From positions 2,968,421 through 3,032,420 of the forward strand of contig NZ_LT800494.1 in NCBI RefSeq assembly GCF_900166665.1: a stretch of DNA of 64,000 nucleotides, in the 5' to 3' direction. How positions within the stretch are numbered: position 1 is the first letter of the stretch; each line of letters begins with the position of its first letter. The translations under genes and the position numbers were made by a program. The notes beneath the pieces were generated by a model, which worked only from the letters and a program-made list of their open reading frames with translations, ran no database searches and was not told the origin of the DNA. Positions 9,278-17,006 of this stretch are shown here, piece by piece. Source of the stretch: Cytobacillus gottheilii (GTDB lineage: Bacteria > Bacillota > Bacilli > Bacillales > Cytobacillaceae).

Positions 9278-9291
9278 TGTAAGTGCTTACA
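9278..9291. promoter_or_regulatory. Palindrome at the carboxylase/carrier gene junction
   Basis: TGTAAGTGCTTACA has six-base perfect arms around a two-base centre and spans the stop codon of the biotin carboxylase gene. It resembles a cre site but lacks the central CG, so CcpA binding is uncertain. It could equally be chance. Confidence 0.3.
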
Positions 9292-10618
9292 TTTTAATGG
9301 TGTTTAAGTATGCAGTTGAGTAACTGCCATTCTGGTAATCTTCCTCTTGTAAAATACGCGTAAAAAGAGGAGCATTTGTTTTAATGCCGGAAATTTTCAG
9401 TTCATTAAAAAAGCGAATGGCTTTTTCAATCACCTGTTCTCGTGAAGAACCTGAAATAATACATTTTGCGATCATCGGATCATAAAACGGAGTCACGGTT
9501 GATTGAGCAGCATACCCATAATCTACCCTAACACCCTCAAAGTCTGGCCAATGCAGCTCTTCAATTTTTCCTGGTGAAGGCAAAAAGGTGACGGGATCCT
9601 CTGCATATAGCCGAAATTCAATACTATGCCCGGCAGAAAATATTTCAGGTTGCTGCAAGGGCAGGTTTTGTCCGCTGGCAATAAGCAATTGCCACTCTAC
9701 TAAATCAAGCCCTGTAATGCCTTCAGTAACAGGATGCTCTACCTGTAATCTTGTGTTCATTTCCAAAAAATAAAAATGTTCATCTTCATCAACAATAAAC
9801 TCTATGGTACCTGCATTTTTATAGTGAACAGCAGCAGCTGCTTTCAGTGCCATTTCATACATCTTATTTTTTGTATCTAATGAGAGTGCAGGTGCAGGGG
9901 CTTCTTCTATAACCTTTTGATTTCTTCTCTGAATGGAACAATCTCTCTCAAATAAATGAACTTGGCTCCCAGCATAATCTCCAAAAACTTGGATTTCAAT
10001 ATGTCTGGCATTTTCAATGAATTTTTCAAGAAAAATGGTTTCACTGCCAAAATAAGCTTTTGCCCGCGTTTTGACGGTTTGAAACGACTTAACGAGCGCT
10101 TGCTCATTTTCACATTTCACCATGCCAATGCCACCGCCGCCGCCACTCGCTTTTAACATGACAGGATAGCCAATCTCTGCGGCGATTGAACAGGCATCCT
10201 CTAAACTGGCGACTTGATCACTGCCAGGCACTACGGGTACACCTGCCTGTTTCATAGCCGAGCGAGAATGAATTTTATCGCCCATCAGCTCAATCGTTTC
10301 TGGATCTGGGCCAATAAATATCAGGCCTTCCTTGATGACAGCTCTTGCAAAATCTGCATTCTCCGATAAAAAGCCATAGCCTGGATGTATAGCATCTGCA
10401 CGTTCTGTCTTGGCAATGTTAATGATTGCTTCTGCATTTAAATATGATTTGCTGACTGGCGGCTCGCCAATTCGGACTGCCTTGGTTGCATATTGGACAT
10501 AAGGCAGATACTGATCTGCATCCGAATAAACAGCAATTGTTTCAATGCCTAATTTATGACAAGTACGCATGATTCTGAGTGCGATTTCTCCCCTGTTCGC
10601 AATTACTATTTTTTGCAC
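9287..10618 (-). CDS. Acyl-CoA carboxylase, biotin carboxylase subunit
   Basis: ATP-grasp enzyme that carboxylates biotin on the small carrier protein. The 443 residues show the preATP-grasp fold (VIANRGEIALRIMRTCHKLG), HPGYGFLSENADFA, the ATP-binding glycine loop KASGGGGGIGM, FLEKFIENARHIEIQVFGD, ERDCSIQRRNQKVIEEAPAP and EMNTRLQVEHPVTE with its catalytic residues. The start is GTG, preceded by AGGAG at seven bases; an ATG two bases upstream would be out of frame. It is first gene of the three-gene cassette and has a cre-like site in its leader. It is distinct from the main fatty-acid AccC because it is paired with a YngE-type carboxyltransferase. Confidence 0.9.
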   Translation of the reverse strand: MQKIVIANRGEIALRIMRTCHKLGIETIAVYSDADQYLPYVQYATKAVRIGEPPVSKSYLNAEAIINIAKTERADAIHPGYGFLSENADFARAVIKEGLIFIGPDPETIELMGDKIHSRSAMKQAGVPVVPGSDQVASLEDACSIAAEIGYPVMLKASGGGGGIGMVKCENEQALVKSFQTVKTRAKAYFGSETIFLEKFIENARHIEIQVFGDYAGSQVHLFERDCSIQRRNQKVIEEAPAPALSLDTKNKMYEMALKAAAAVHYKNAGTIEFIVDEDEHFYFLEMNTRLQVEHPVTEGITGLDLVEWQLLIASGQNLPLQQPEIFSAGHSIEFRLYAEDPVTFLPSPGKIEELHWPDFEGVRVDYGYAAQSTVTPFYDPMIAKCIISGSSREQVIEKAIRFFNELKISGIKTNAPLFTRILQEEDYQNGSYSTAYLNTIKM

Positions 10619-10709
10619 ATTTAATCTCCTTTCAAGTGTTGATCATACTACTACATAACCGTCACAATATTATTTATTTCTACAATCTTCTGTTTATTCC
10701 TCCTTTAAA

Positions 10710-10724
10710 TTGAAAACGCTTACG
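10710..10724. promoter_or_regulatory. Candidate CcpA catabolite-response (cre) site
   Basis: The minus-strand sequence CGTAAGCGTTTTCAA fits the cre consensus TGWAANCGNTNWCA at 13 of 14 positions. It lies about 92 bases before the biotin carboxylase start, in the leader or promoter region. This would place the carboxylase cassette under carbon catabolite control, as is common for acyl-CoA catabolism in Bacillus. Confidence 0.6.
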
Positions 10725-10754
10725 AATTTAATCATTTTTCTCAATAATATGCTG

Positions 10755-10885
10755 GTTGATTGCAACGGAAGGGGGCGAGACTCCTGCGGGACGAGTGGGA
10801 AGGTGAGACCCCACAGGAGCGAATTGCGACGAGGAGGCTTACCTCCCGCCCCGCGGAAAGCGAGTCCCCTGAAGTGGAAATCATT
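10755..10885. repeat. Extragenic hairpin repeat family 1, core-only copy
   Basis: Contains the family core: GGAAGGGGGCGAGACTCCTG, AGGTGAGACCCCACAGGAGC, GCGACGAGGAGGCTTACCTC and CCCGCGGAAAGCGAG. The inner stem CTCCTGCGGG/CCCCACAGGAG is kept. The longer flanks and terminal inverted repeats of the copies at 14783, 36701 and 49208 are absent. It sits between the divergent carboxylase and ylbP genes. Confidence 0.8.
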
Positions 10886-11072
10886 TCACAAACTCATTTG
10901 TATGTTTAGTTGACGCATTTAATATTTAGAAGTTGAAAAGGCAGAATTTTTTGTTTTATTAGTATATAATAAGGTTAGAAAGACCAATCTTAGGCATAGC
11001 CATCGGTTTGTTAACGGCTTGCAAAAAATGAAAAAGGTATCGTTATTCACTTACGAGCAGGGGGGATTCTAT

Positions 11073-11537
11073 ATGGCTTATAAGGTAGAAAAATTAAAAG
11101 TAAATTACAAGACATTAGAAGAATTTAAAAGATTTAAAGAATATGGATTACAGGAATTGTCTATGTTTGAAGATCTTGAAGCCAATATTATCGAAAACGA
11201 CAGTGCCTCTCCTTTCTATGGCATTTATTTCGGCAGCCTTTTAGTTGCACGCATGAGTCTATATAAGGTTGATGCAAAATTTGACCGCTATTTTGATCCG
11301 CCAGAGGATTATTTGGAACTCTGGAAATTGGAAGTGCTTCCAGACTATCAGGGAAAAGGATATGGACACGCATTAGTTGATTTTGCAAAAAGCTATGGCT
11401 TGCCTATTAAAACCAATCCGCGAGTTAAATCCCAAGAGTTCTGGGCGAAGATGGGTTTTACCTCTGTTCATTACGACATGGAACGTGATCTGGGTGAAAA
11501 TCCAATTATCTGGTATCCCAGCGGAGCAACAGAATAG
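11073..11537 (+). CDS. ylbP: GNAT family N-acetyltransferase YlbP
   Basis: Probable acetyl-CoA dependent N-acetyltransferase of unknown substrate. From the ATG at 11073 it has 154 residues. AGGGGGG lies seven bases upstream, whereas longer upstream starts lack a ribosome site. The acetyl-CoA loop VLPDYQGKGYGHALVDFAKS is at about residues 87-106, with the usual helix and C-terminal strand after it. It lies next to gerR, as ylbP does beside ylbO in B. subtilis, in convergent orientation. A TATAAT box near 10965 could serve as its promoter, but no convincing -35 is seen. Confidence 0.9.
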   Translation: MAYKVEKLKVNYKTLEEFKRFKEYGLQELSMFEDLEANIIENDSASPFYGIYFGSLLVARMSLYKVDAKFDRYFDPPEDYLELWKLEVLPDYQGKGYGHALVDFAKSYGLPIKTNPRVKSQEFWAKMGFTSVHYDMERDLGENPIIWYPSGATE

Positions 11538-11551
11538 AACAGCTAAGAGAT

Positions 11552-11586
11552 AAAGGGGTTTGGAATCATGTATTCCAAACCCCTTT
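11552..11586. terminator. Shared bidirectional terminator of ylbP and gerR
   Basis: A perfect 15-base-pair stem AAAGGGGTTTGGAAT/ATTCCAAACCCCTTT lies between two converging genes. The A/T of the stem ends serves as tract in either direction. Confidence 0.85.
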
Positions 11587-11612
11587 ATGTATATGTTAGA
11601 TAAAATTACGAT

Positions 11613-12209
11613 TTATACTTTAACATTTTTCTGCCGGCCGTCTTCTTTTGTGACAACCATTTGTCTAGCTCTTTCCATTATTTCAATTAGTGCATTATGA
11701 TCTTTTTCCATATTGGTTAATTCCTCTGTCAGCTTATCATTTTCTGCAGCTAGGGAATAAGTTTGTCTTTCAAGCTCTTGTATGCGCTCTTTATACCCTT
11801 CAACGTCTTCTTGATTAATTGATTTTTCAGCTTTTTCATATAATGATTTTAGGTGTTGCACTAATACATCGAAATCAAGCAGATCTGTTTGCTCTACGGT
11901 GTTAGCTTCCACAGGAACGGAGGTAATGCCAGCAGCTGTTTCAGGTTCTTGATATGGAGATGGAACCTCCTGCGGATATTTTTTCAGCTCTTTCCGCTGT
12001 TTTTTTGCTAATTCGATTCCTGATTTATATTGCTTTCGGACATACGAATTCCAGCGAAACCCGCAAGCGGCCGCTGTTCTTGATAAACGCTTCCCCACTT
12101 CTTCAAATGCTAAAAGCTGTGTTCCCCCTTCACGAATATGGCGAAGCACTACTTCTGCTAATAGCAAATCTTCATCTTGTGACCATGCATCCTGCCGTGT
12201 TGAAGACAT
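11613..12209 (-). CDS. gerR: GerR/RsfA-family sporulation transcription factor
   Basis: Myb/SANT-like DNA-binding regulator. In B. subtilis the positional counterpart ylbO (gerR) acts in the mother cell to switch off early sigma-E genes and affect spore coat genes; RsfA is its forespore paralogue. The N-terminal 75 residues hold the tryptophan-spaced domain ([17 protein letters not shown], then [14 protein letters not shown]). The C-terminus (about 125-185) is a coiled coil. I place the start at the ATG at 12209, nine bases after AGGAGG, giving 198 residues. The adjacent ylbP and rpmF/ylbN support gerR over rsfA. Confidence 0.85.
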   Translation of the reverse strand: MSSTRQDAWSQDEDLLLAEVVLRHIREGGTQLLAFEEVGKRLSRTAAACGFRWNSYVRKQYKSGIELAKKQRKELKKYPQEVPSPYQEPETAAGITSVPVEANTVEQTDLLDFDVLVQHLKSLYEKAEKSINQEDVEGYKERIQELERQTYSLAAENDKLTEELTNMEKDHNALIEIMERARQMVVTKEDGRQKNVKV

Positions 12210-12513
12210 CAGCAAATCCCTCCTAGTGTTTTTTCTTCATTTTATGCTTCTGCTAGAAAAGATAGACTGATATCCTGTTAGATTCTAAACATTTCTTTCA
12301 TAAAATAAAATGGACGAACTGCTTGAATACTCTTCCTGCTTGATCAGCCATGCTACTCTTGATGGAGTCATGCAGCTTTATGCACAGTGAAACTAGCAGT
12401 CCACTTCCAATTTTTTAGAAATCAGAACCTCTTGCACGATGTAGTATTAGTCTATGAGTGGGTAGGATTGAATATAAATTCAAATATAATCGGAAATAAC
12501 TATAGAAAATAAC
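12210..12513. other. Intergenic stretch between gerR and rpmF
   Basis: About 300 bases upstream of gerR and downstream of rpmF. No ORF with a ribosome site, no repeat-family copy and no convincing promoter seen. It presumably holds the gerR promoter (expected to be sigma-E type), which I could not pin down. Confidence 0.4.
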
Positions 12514-12546
12514 AAAAGCACAAGAACATAATGTTCTTGTGCTTTT
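12514..12546 (-). terminator. Terminator of the ylbN-rpmF operon
   Basis: Perfect inverted repeat AAAAGCACAAGAACAT/ATGTTCTTGTGCTTTT, 14 bases after the rpmF stop. It works in the minus direction with a short U-tract. Confidence 0.85.
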
Positions 12547-12559
12547 ATTGTAAAAGAAA

Positions 12560-12733
12560 TTAGTTGTTTACAACTTCTTTTCCTTTGTAAGTTCCGCAAG
12601 CTTTGCACACGCGGTGAGCAAGTTTCATTTCACCACAGTTTGGGCATTCCACCATACCAGGAACCTGTAATTTAAAATGGGTACGACGTTTTCTTTTTGC
12701 AGTTTTAGAAGTCCTTCTAAAAGGTACAGCCAT
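12560..12733 (-). CDS. rpmF: 50S ribosomal protein L32
   Basis: Small zinc-binding ribosomal protein of the large subunit. The 57 residues from [20 protein letters not shown] carry two cysteine pairs, CPNC and CKAC, typical of the zinc-dependent (C+) L32. The start at 12733 follows GGAGGTGG by five bases; an upstream GTG would add only MGR. It is paired with the yceD/ylbN gene 90 bases upstream, an arrangement conserved across bacteria. Confidence 0.97.
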   Translation of the reverse strand: MAVPFRRTSKTAKRKRRTHFKLQVPGMVECPNCGEMKLAHRVCKACGTYKGKEVVNN

Positions 12734-12824
12734 TCTTCCCACCTCCTTAAAGAGAATTAAGAAAGTTATGAAGGCCAGATCATGCTGGTTTCTTCAAATG
12801 CTTCTTATTTTTTCTATCTTCCTT

Positions 12825-13352
12825 TTATGTATCGGAAGAAGAATCGTTTTCGTTAAAAAATTGAGCAAGGCCGGCAAGACGAGGATCAATGCTATCCTTC
12901 TTTTCCTGCTCGTGGATAACTTCCCAATCTTTTCCGGATTGAGGAGCTCCTTCATCACCGCTATCTTCGCAAAATACTTGCAGAGGCACTTCTAAGATCA
13001 AGATTTCATGAATGATCGGCATTAAGTCGATCACATCTCCCTTGAGCTGATAAACCTCTTCTTCCTCCATATCATAACCGATATCTTTTAAAAGAAAAGT
13101 TTCAACAGTACTAACATCAATTGGAAGTTTGACATCCACTAATGTCCGGGAGCATGGCAGGATTAAATGCCCTTGAATCTTCAAGTGAAAGGTCACTTTT
13201 GCTGAGTCAATGTCAGCACGGCCTGTAACATGCATCGGCGAAGCACGTCTAATGTTCGGATCAATTTTCATGACTTCATCGACATTTACGATTTCATCAA
13301 TCAAAAAGTCCTTGCTACGATTTTTTTGTAACTGACTTAAAGTCCATTTCAT
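12825..13352 (-). CDS. ylbN: YceD/DUF177 family protein (YlbN)
   Basis: A 175-residue protein of the DUF177 family, implicated in 23S rRNA accumulation or ribosome assembly in E. coli and plants. Typical features: an N-terminal MKWTLSQLQKNRSKDFLIDE, the central ADIDSAKVTFHLKIQGHLILPCSRTL with the conserved CSRTL, and an acidic C-terminus. The start is the ATG at 13352 behind GGGGTG. An upstream GTG would add three residues. It precedes rpmF in the same direction, as in most bacteria. Confidence 0.92.
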   Translation of the reverse strand: MKWTLSQLQKNRSKDFLIDEIVNVDEVMKIDPNIRRASPMHVTGRADIDSAKVTFHLKIQGHLILPCSRTLVDVKLPIDVSTVETFLLKDIGYDMEEEEVYQLKGDVIDLMPIIHEILILEVPLQVFCEDSGDEGAPQSGKDWEVIHEQEKKDSIDPRLAGLAQFFNENDSSSDT

Positions 13353-13401
13353 ACGAATCACCCCAAGGCAACAAAGGTAATTATAGCTGTCATATAATTA
13401 T

Positions 13402-13430
13402 TTGTCAATATTTTTTCTTTACACTATAAT
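13402..13430 (+). promoter_or_regulatory. Sigma-A promoter of tmcAL
   Basis: TTGTCA at 13402-13407 and TATAAT at 13425-13430 with an ideal 17-base spacer. The implied start near 13437 gives a leader of about 80 bases before tmcAL. It is divergent from ylbN. Confidence 0.8.
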
Positions 13431-13519
13431 GTAGACATTATCAGCGTATTTGAAACTAAAATTTTAAAAATTCTTTTTTAAACTTCCTGCATTTAAATGA
13501 TTTTGAAGGAGGCCAATCT

Positions 13520-14728
13520 ATGAAAGCTGTTGGCGTTGTTGTTGAATATAATCCTTTTCATAATGGACATGCCTATCATTTGCGTGCCGCAAAAGAAGCT
13601 TCTGAGGCAAATATCGTCATTGCTGTCATGAGCGGCAGCTTTCTTCAGCGCGGTGAACCAGCCTTTGCTTCTAAATGGACAAGAGCTGAAATGGCTTTGC
13701 GTGCTGGAGCTGACATTGTGTTTGAACTTCCATATCAGTTTGCTGTCCAGCAGGCAGATACATTTGCTGCTGGAGCTGTATCCATTTTAGAAGCTGCAAA
13801 GTGTAAGTTCCTTTGCTTTGGAAGCGAGTCCGGTGACATCACCCATTTTCAGAAAGCAGCTGCGTTTTTTTCCCAGCATGAAGAAGAATATCAAGCAAGC
13901 ATCCGCCAGTTTTTAGAAATTGGAAACAGTTATCCAAAAGCAGCCTCATTAGCAGCACGGAAGCTTCAAAAAGATGAAGACATCCTCGATCTGACTCTGC
14001 CTAATAATATTTTAGGCTATCAGTATGTAAAATCTATTATAAAACAAAATGCATCCATAACACCACTCACGATTAAAAGAAAAAATGCGGGTTATCATGA
14101 TCAATCATTCACCTCTGCTGATATAGCCAGTGCAACAAGCATCCGCAAAACACTCTTTACCGATGGAGGAAGCATAAAGGATATTTCACCATTTGTGCCG
14201 CACTCTACATACAGTCTTATGCTGGATTATCAACAGGATTTCGGAACCTTTCATCATTGGGAGCTCTACTGGCCATTCCTGCAATACCGGCTTCTGCATC
14301 TAAACGCTGAAGAGCTGAGTTCCATATATGAAATGGAAGAGGGACTTGAACACCGTTTTTTAGCCGCTGCGTTAAAAGCAGATTCATTTCATCATTTTAT
14401 GACGCTCGTAAAAACAAAACGGTATACATGGACCCGCCTGCAGCGAGCGTGTGTACATATTTTAACGAATTCATCTAAGGAGGAAATGAAAGGACATGAA
14501 AAAGCTGATTATTTACGGCTTTTAGGTATGACAGCTAATGGACGTTCCTATCTAAATAAATATAAAAATGATTTAGGTCTTCCGCTCATTTCCAGGGTTT
14601 CTTCCAGCCAAGGAGCTGGTCTTGCTCTTGATATTAAAGCTTCCAGAGTATTTGGTTTAGCTGCAGGCTTAAGGAATAAAGAAGCATTCATTACACAAGA
14701 TTTTACACAGCCTCCGATTATCGTATAA
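13520..14728 (+). CDS. tmcAL: tRNA(Met) cytidine acetate ligase
   Basis: TmcAL (YlbM) makes N4-acetylcytidine at the wobble base C34 of elongator tRNA-Met from acetate and ATP. The 402-residue length fits. The nucleotidyltransferase-like N-terminus has VVEYNPFHNGHAYHL (HxGH signature), MSGSFLQRGEPAF and KWTRAEMALRAGADIVFELP. The C-terminus is helical with LRLLGMTANGRSYL. The ATG is preceded by GAAGGAGG. It stands alone on the plus strand, divergent from ylbN-rpmF and converging with ylbL. Confidence 0.95.
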   Translation: MKAVGVVVEYNPFHNGHAYHLRAAKEASEANIVIAVMSGSFLQRGEPAFASKWTRAEMALRAGADIVFELPYQFAVQQADTFAAGAVSILEAAKCKFLCFGSESGDITHFQKAAAFFSQHEEEYQASIRQFLEIGNSYPKAASLAARKLQKDEDILDLTLPNNILGYQYVKSIIKQNASITPLTIKRKNAGYHDQSFTSADIASATSIRKTLFTDGGSIKDISPFVPHSTYSLMLDYQQDFGTFHHWELYWPFLQYRLLHLNAEELSSIYEMEEGLEHRFLAAALKADSFHHFMTLVKTKRYTWTRLQRACVHILTNSSKEEMKGHEKADYLRLLGMTANGRSYLNKYKNDLGLPLISRVSSSQGAGLALDIKASRVFGLAAGLRNKEAFITQDFTQPPIIV

Positions 14729-14782
14729 GGAGTATACTCCAGTTTATCTGTTTGCACTCTGGATAAATGCCGCGCTAAGAAT

Positions 14783-15107
14783 AAAGAGGCTGGGGCATAA
14801 GTATTTACACAACCACAAAACCGAATGATTAGGAAGTAAATCTTTCTAATCATCCGGTTCTTTATTTGTTCTTAACATTTAATATTTCTAAACATGAGTG
14901 AAATGGAGCGGAGGGCCCTCGGCTCCTGTGGACCATAGAGGAAAGGGTGAGACCCCGCAGGAACGACAGCGACGAGGAGCTCAGCTTCCTCCCCACGGAA
15001 AGCGAGGGTCCGTAGCGCAGGTGGAACGGGCTTGTGTATACACCCAAACCTTGAAAATGAACATTCGTGTTTTAGAAAGAGTATTTTCGTTTTGTCCCAG
15101 CCTCTTC
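14783..15107. repeat. Extragenic hairpin repeat family 1, complete copy with inverted ends
   Basis: About 325 bases. Ends are AAAGAGGCTGGGGCATAAG on the left and, as reverse complement, GAAGAGGCTGGGACAAA on the right. Inside: a hairpin CCGAATGATTAG/CTAATCATCCGG near 14818-14860; an outer stem GGGCCCTCG (14913-14921) with CGAGGGTCC (15003-15011); and an inner stem CTCCTGTGG/CCCCGCAGG. It shares its right 60 bases almost exactly with the copy ending at 49532. It fills the tmcAL/ylbL convergent gap. No transposase is present, so a non-autonomous MITE-like element is the likeliest reading. Confidence 0.85.
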
Positions 15108-15114
15108 TTCATTT

Positions 15115-16131
15115 TTATTTTTCTTCTAGTGCCATTAAATATTCAATTGCTTCATTAAAGTTATCTACAGGCACAATTTTCATATCGGTATTAATATCAG
15201 CTGCAGCAGCGGATGCTTCTTTAAAGTTGGAATTGTCAGCATCGTTTTCGTTTGGAGCAAAGAAAATTTCGGCCCCTGCCTTATCTGCCGCAACAACCTT
15301 TTGATCAATTCCGCCGATGCGCCCGATGGTTCCATCACTGCTCATCGTTCCAGTACCAGCAATCTCATAGCCTCTTGTTAAGTCTTCCTCAACCAATTGA
15401 TTGTAAATTTCCAAAGAAAACATGAATCCGGCAGATGGTCCTCCAATATCTGAACTATCCACTTTCACTTCTGGATCGACTTTTATCTCCTTGTCGTCAA
15501 CAAGTGATATGCCAACACCAGGTTTTTTAGTTTGAGGAAGGATATCAACTGTCAAGGCTGCCTCTTCAGTTTTGCCGTTTCTCTCATATGTAAGCATGAT
15601 TTCATCCCCATCTTTTTTCGAAGCAACAAGGTCAATAAATTGCTGTGAGGATTCAAATTCTGTACCATCAACTGCAAAAATACGATCAGCTGGCTCTAAA
15701 ATGCCGTCAGCTGGCATGTCAGGCAATACATTTAATACGTACACGCCCCGATAATCAAACTCAACAGGCAAGCCCGCTTTTTTATAGGCTACTTCAATAG
15801 CAGACAGTTTCGATGAGTCCATTAAATAGAGCTGACGGACATTATATTCTTCATCTGTCTCATCCTCAGCACGTATATCTTCTACAGGATGAATCTGTTG
15901 ATACTTGCTCATTTTCGCGATGAGATAGGCATAAATGTTTGCTTTTCCCATTCTGACTGTTGTCAGCATAAAGCTTCCTTCTTCTTCATAGCCGTTCTCA
16001 ACATCTATGATAGGTTCTAATTCTTTTGCCATACCCGGTTTGGATACATAATAAGGAAGATGGTAAAAAGAACTTAGCATAATTATGATCGCAACGATTA
16101 TAAAGGAGCGAGTGTAAAAGCGTTTATTCAT
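15115..16131 (-). CDS. ylbL: SepM/YlbL-type PDZ-Lon membrane protease
   Basis: Membrane-anchored serine protease. In B. subtilis YlbL contributes, with DdcP, to clearing the SOS division inhibitor YneA; SepM is the streptococcal relative. The 338 residues show an N-terminal membrane anchor (about 8-26), a PDZ domain (about 125-210, GVYVLNVLPDMPADGILEPAD) and a C-terminal Lon-type domain with the catalytic serine in DIGGPSAGFMFSL and the lysine in GGIDQKVVAADKAGA. Its start overlaps the ylbK stop by four bases, so the pair is coupled. Repeat family 1 ends eight bases past its stop codon. Confidence 0.93.
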   Translation of the reverse strand: MNKRFYTRSFIIVAIIIMLSSFYHLPYYVSKPGMAKELEPIIDVENGYEEEGSFMLTTVRMGKANIYAYLIAKMSKYQQIHPVEDIRAEDETDEEYNVRQLYLMDSSKLSAIEVAYKKAGLPVEFDYRGVYVLNVLPDMPADGILEPADRIFAVDGTEFESSQQFIDLVASKKDGDEIMLTYERNGKTEEAALTVDILPQTKKPGVGISLVDDKEIKVDPEVKVDSSDIGGPSAGFMFSLEIYNQLVEEDLTRGYEIAGTGTMSSDGTIGRIGGIDQKVVAADKAGAEIFFAPNENDADNSNFKEASAAAADINTDMKIVPVDNFNEAIEYLMALEEK

Positions 16132-16919
16132 TCTGGTGCAGGCTCCTTCCAGCTTAAAATATAATTTTTTATATCATTAACTTGCTTGAGCATTTCTTCC
16201 TCGCCAATCTTAATGATTTCTTCGATATTGGTAAAAGCTTTAGCACTGAACATTTCCACTCTTGGCTTAATCATAAAATCAGAGGCAATTTCACGATGGA
16301 GCACCAATTCCATTTGCATGATATCTAAGCTTTGCATGATTACATCATATATCGAAGTTATTTCTGTATTGACTTTTACATGAGAGACATCCACAGCAAT
16401 GACGATGTCGGCACCCATTTCTTTAACAACGGATACGGGTACACGATCAACCACTCCTCCATCAACAAGCAGCCGGCCATTGACTCTTTCAGGCACAAAA
16501 ATCCCTGGGATTGAAATGCTTGCCCGAACCGCATCAGCTACTGGACCGTCTTGAAAAACAACTTTTTCTCCTGTAAGAAGATCGGCCGCAACAACCCGGA
16601 TCGGAATATTTAATTCCTCTAAACGTTTATTATGCGTAAAAATCCGAATGAGCTCTTTTACTCTTTTTCCTGAGATAAATCCCATTTTCGGAACAGTAAA
16701 ATCAAGATAATATTTTCTCTTAAATCCTTTAGAAAATTTATATAGCTTGGATAACTCTAATCCAGAAGCATAAAAACAGCCAACCATCGCGCCCATGCTG
16801 CTGCCTGCAATCATATCAACCTGTATGCCCTCATCCTCTAATACTTTTAAAACACCTAAATGGGCAAAGCCTCTCGCTCCCCCAGATCCAAGTGCCAGAC
16901 CAACTTTTGGACGACTCAA
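16128..16919 (-). CDS. ylbK: Patatin-like phospholipase family protein YlbK
   Basis: Predicted acyl hydrolase with a Ser-Asp dyad. From the TTG at 16919 (seven to eight bases after AAGGAGGG) it has 263 residues. The longer frame from 16943 would place the ribosome site inside the coding region. Seen: the oxyanion loop GSGGARGFAHLG, the nucleophile elbow GSSMG and the catalytic aspartate in VDGGVVDRVP. It resembles bacterial RssA/NTE-like proteins. Substrate is unknown. It is operonic with ylbL. Confidence 0.9.
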   Translation of the reverse strand: MSRPKVGLALGSGGARGFAHLGVLKVLEDEGIQVDMIAGSSMGAMVGCFYASGLELSKLYKFSKGFKRKYYLDFTVPKMGFISGKRVKELIRIFTHNKRLEELNIPIRVVAADLLTGEKVVFQDGPVADAVRASISIPGIFVPERVNGRLLVDGGVVDRVPVSVVKEMGADIVIAVDVSHVKVNTEITSIYDVIMQSLDIMQMELVLHREIASDFMIKPRVEMFSAKAFTNIEEIIKIGEEEMLKQVNDIKNYILSWKEPAPE

Positions 16920-17006
16920 AGGATTCCCTCCTTCAGTTACCATGCTTGTATATTCTTATGGTCTATTTTCCATATGTATGAGTATATTGATTAATATGGT
17001 ACCCAG

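Noticed and set aside
10710..10913. ORF of 67 codons over repeat family 1
   Set aside because: It is made of the repeat itself, lacks a ribosome site and its sequence is low-complexity Arg/Gly/Pro. The same applies to frames at 14898, 36770 and 49315.
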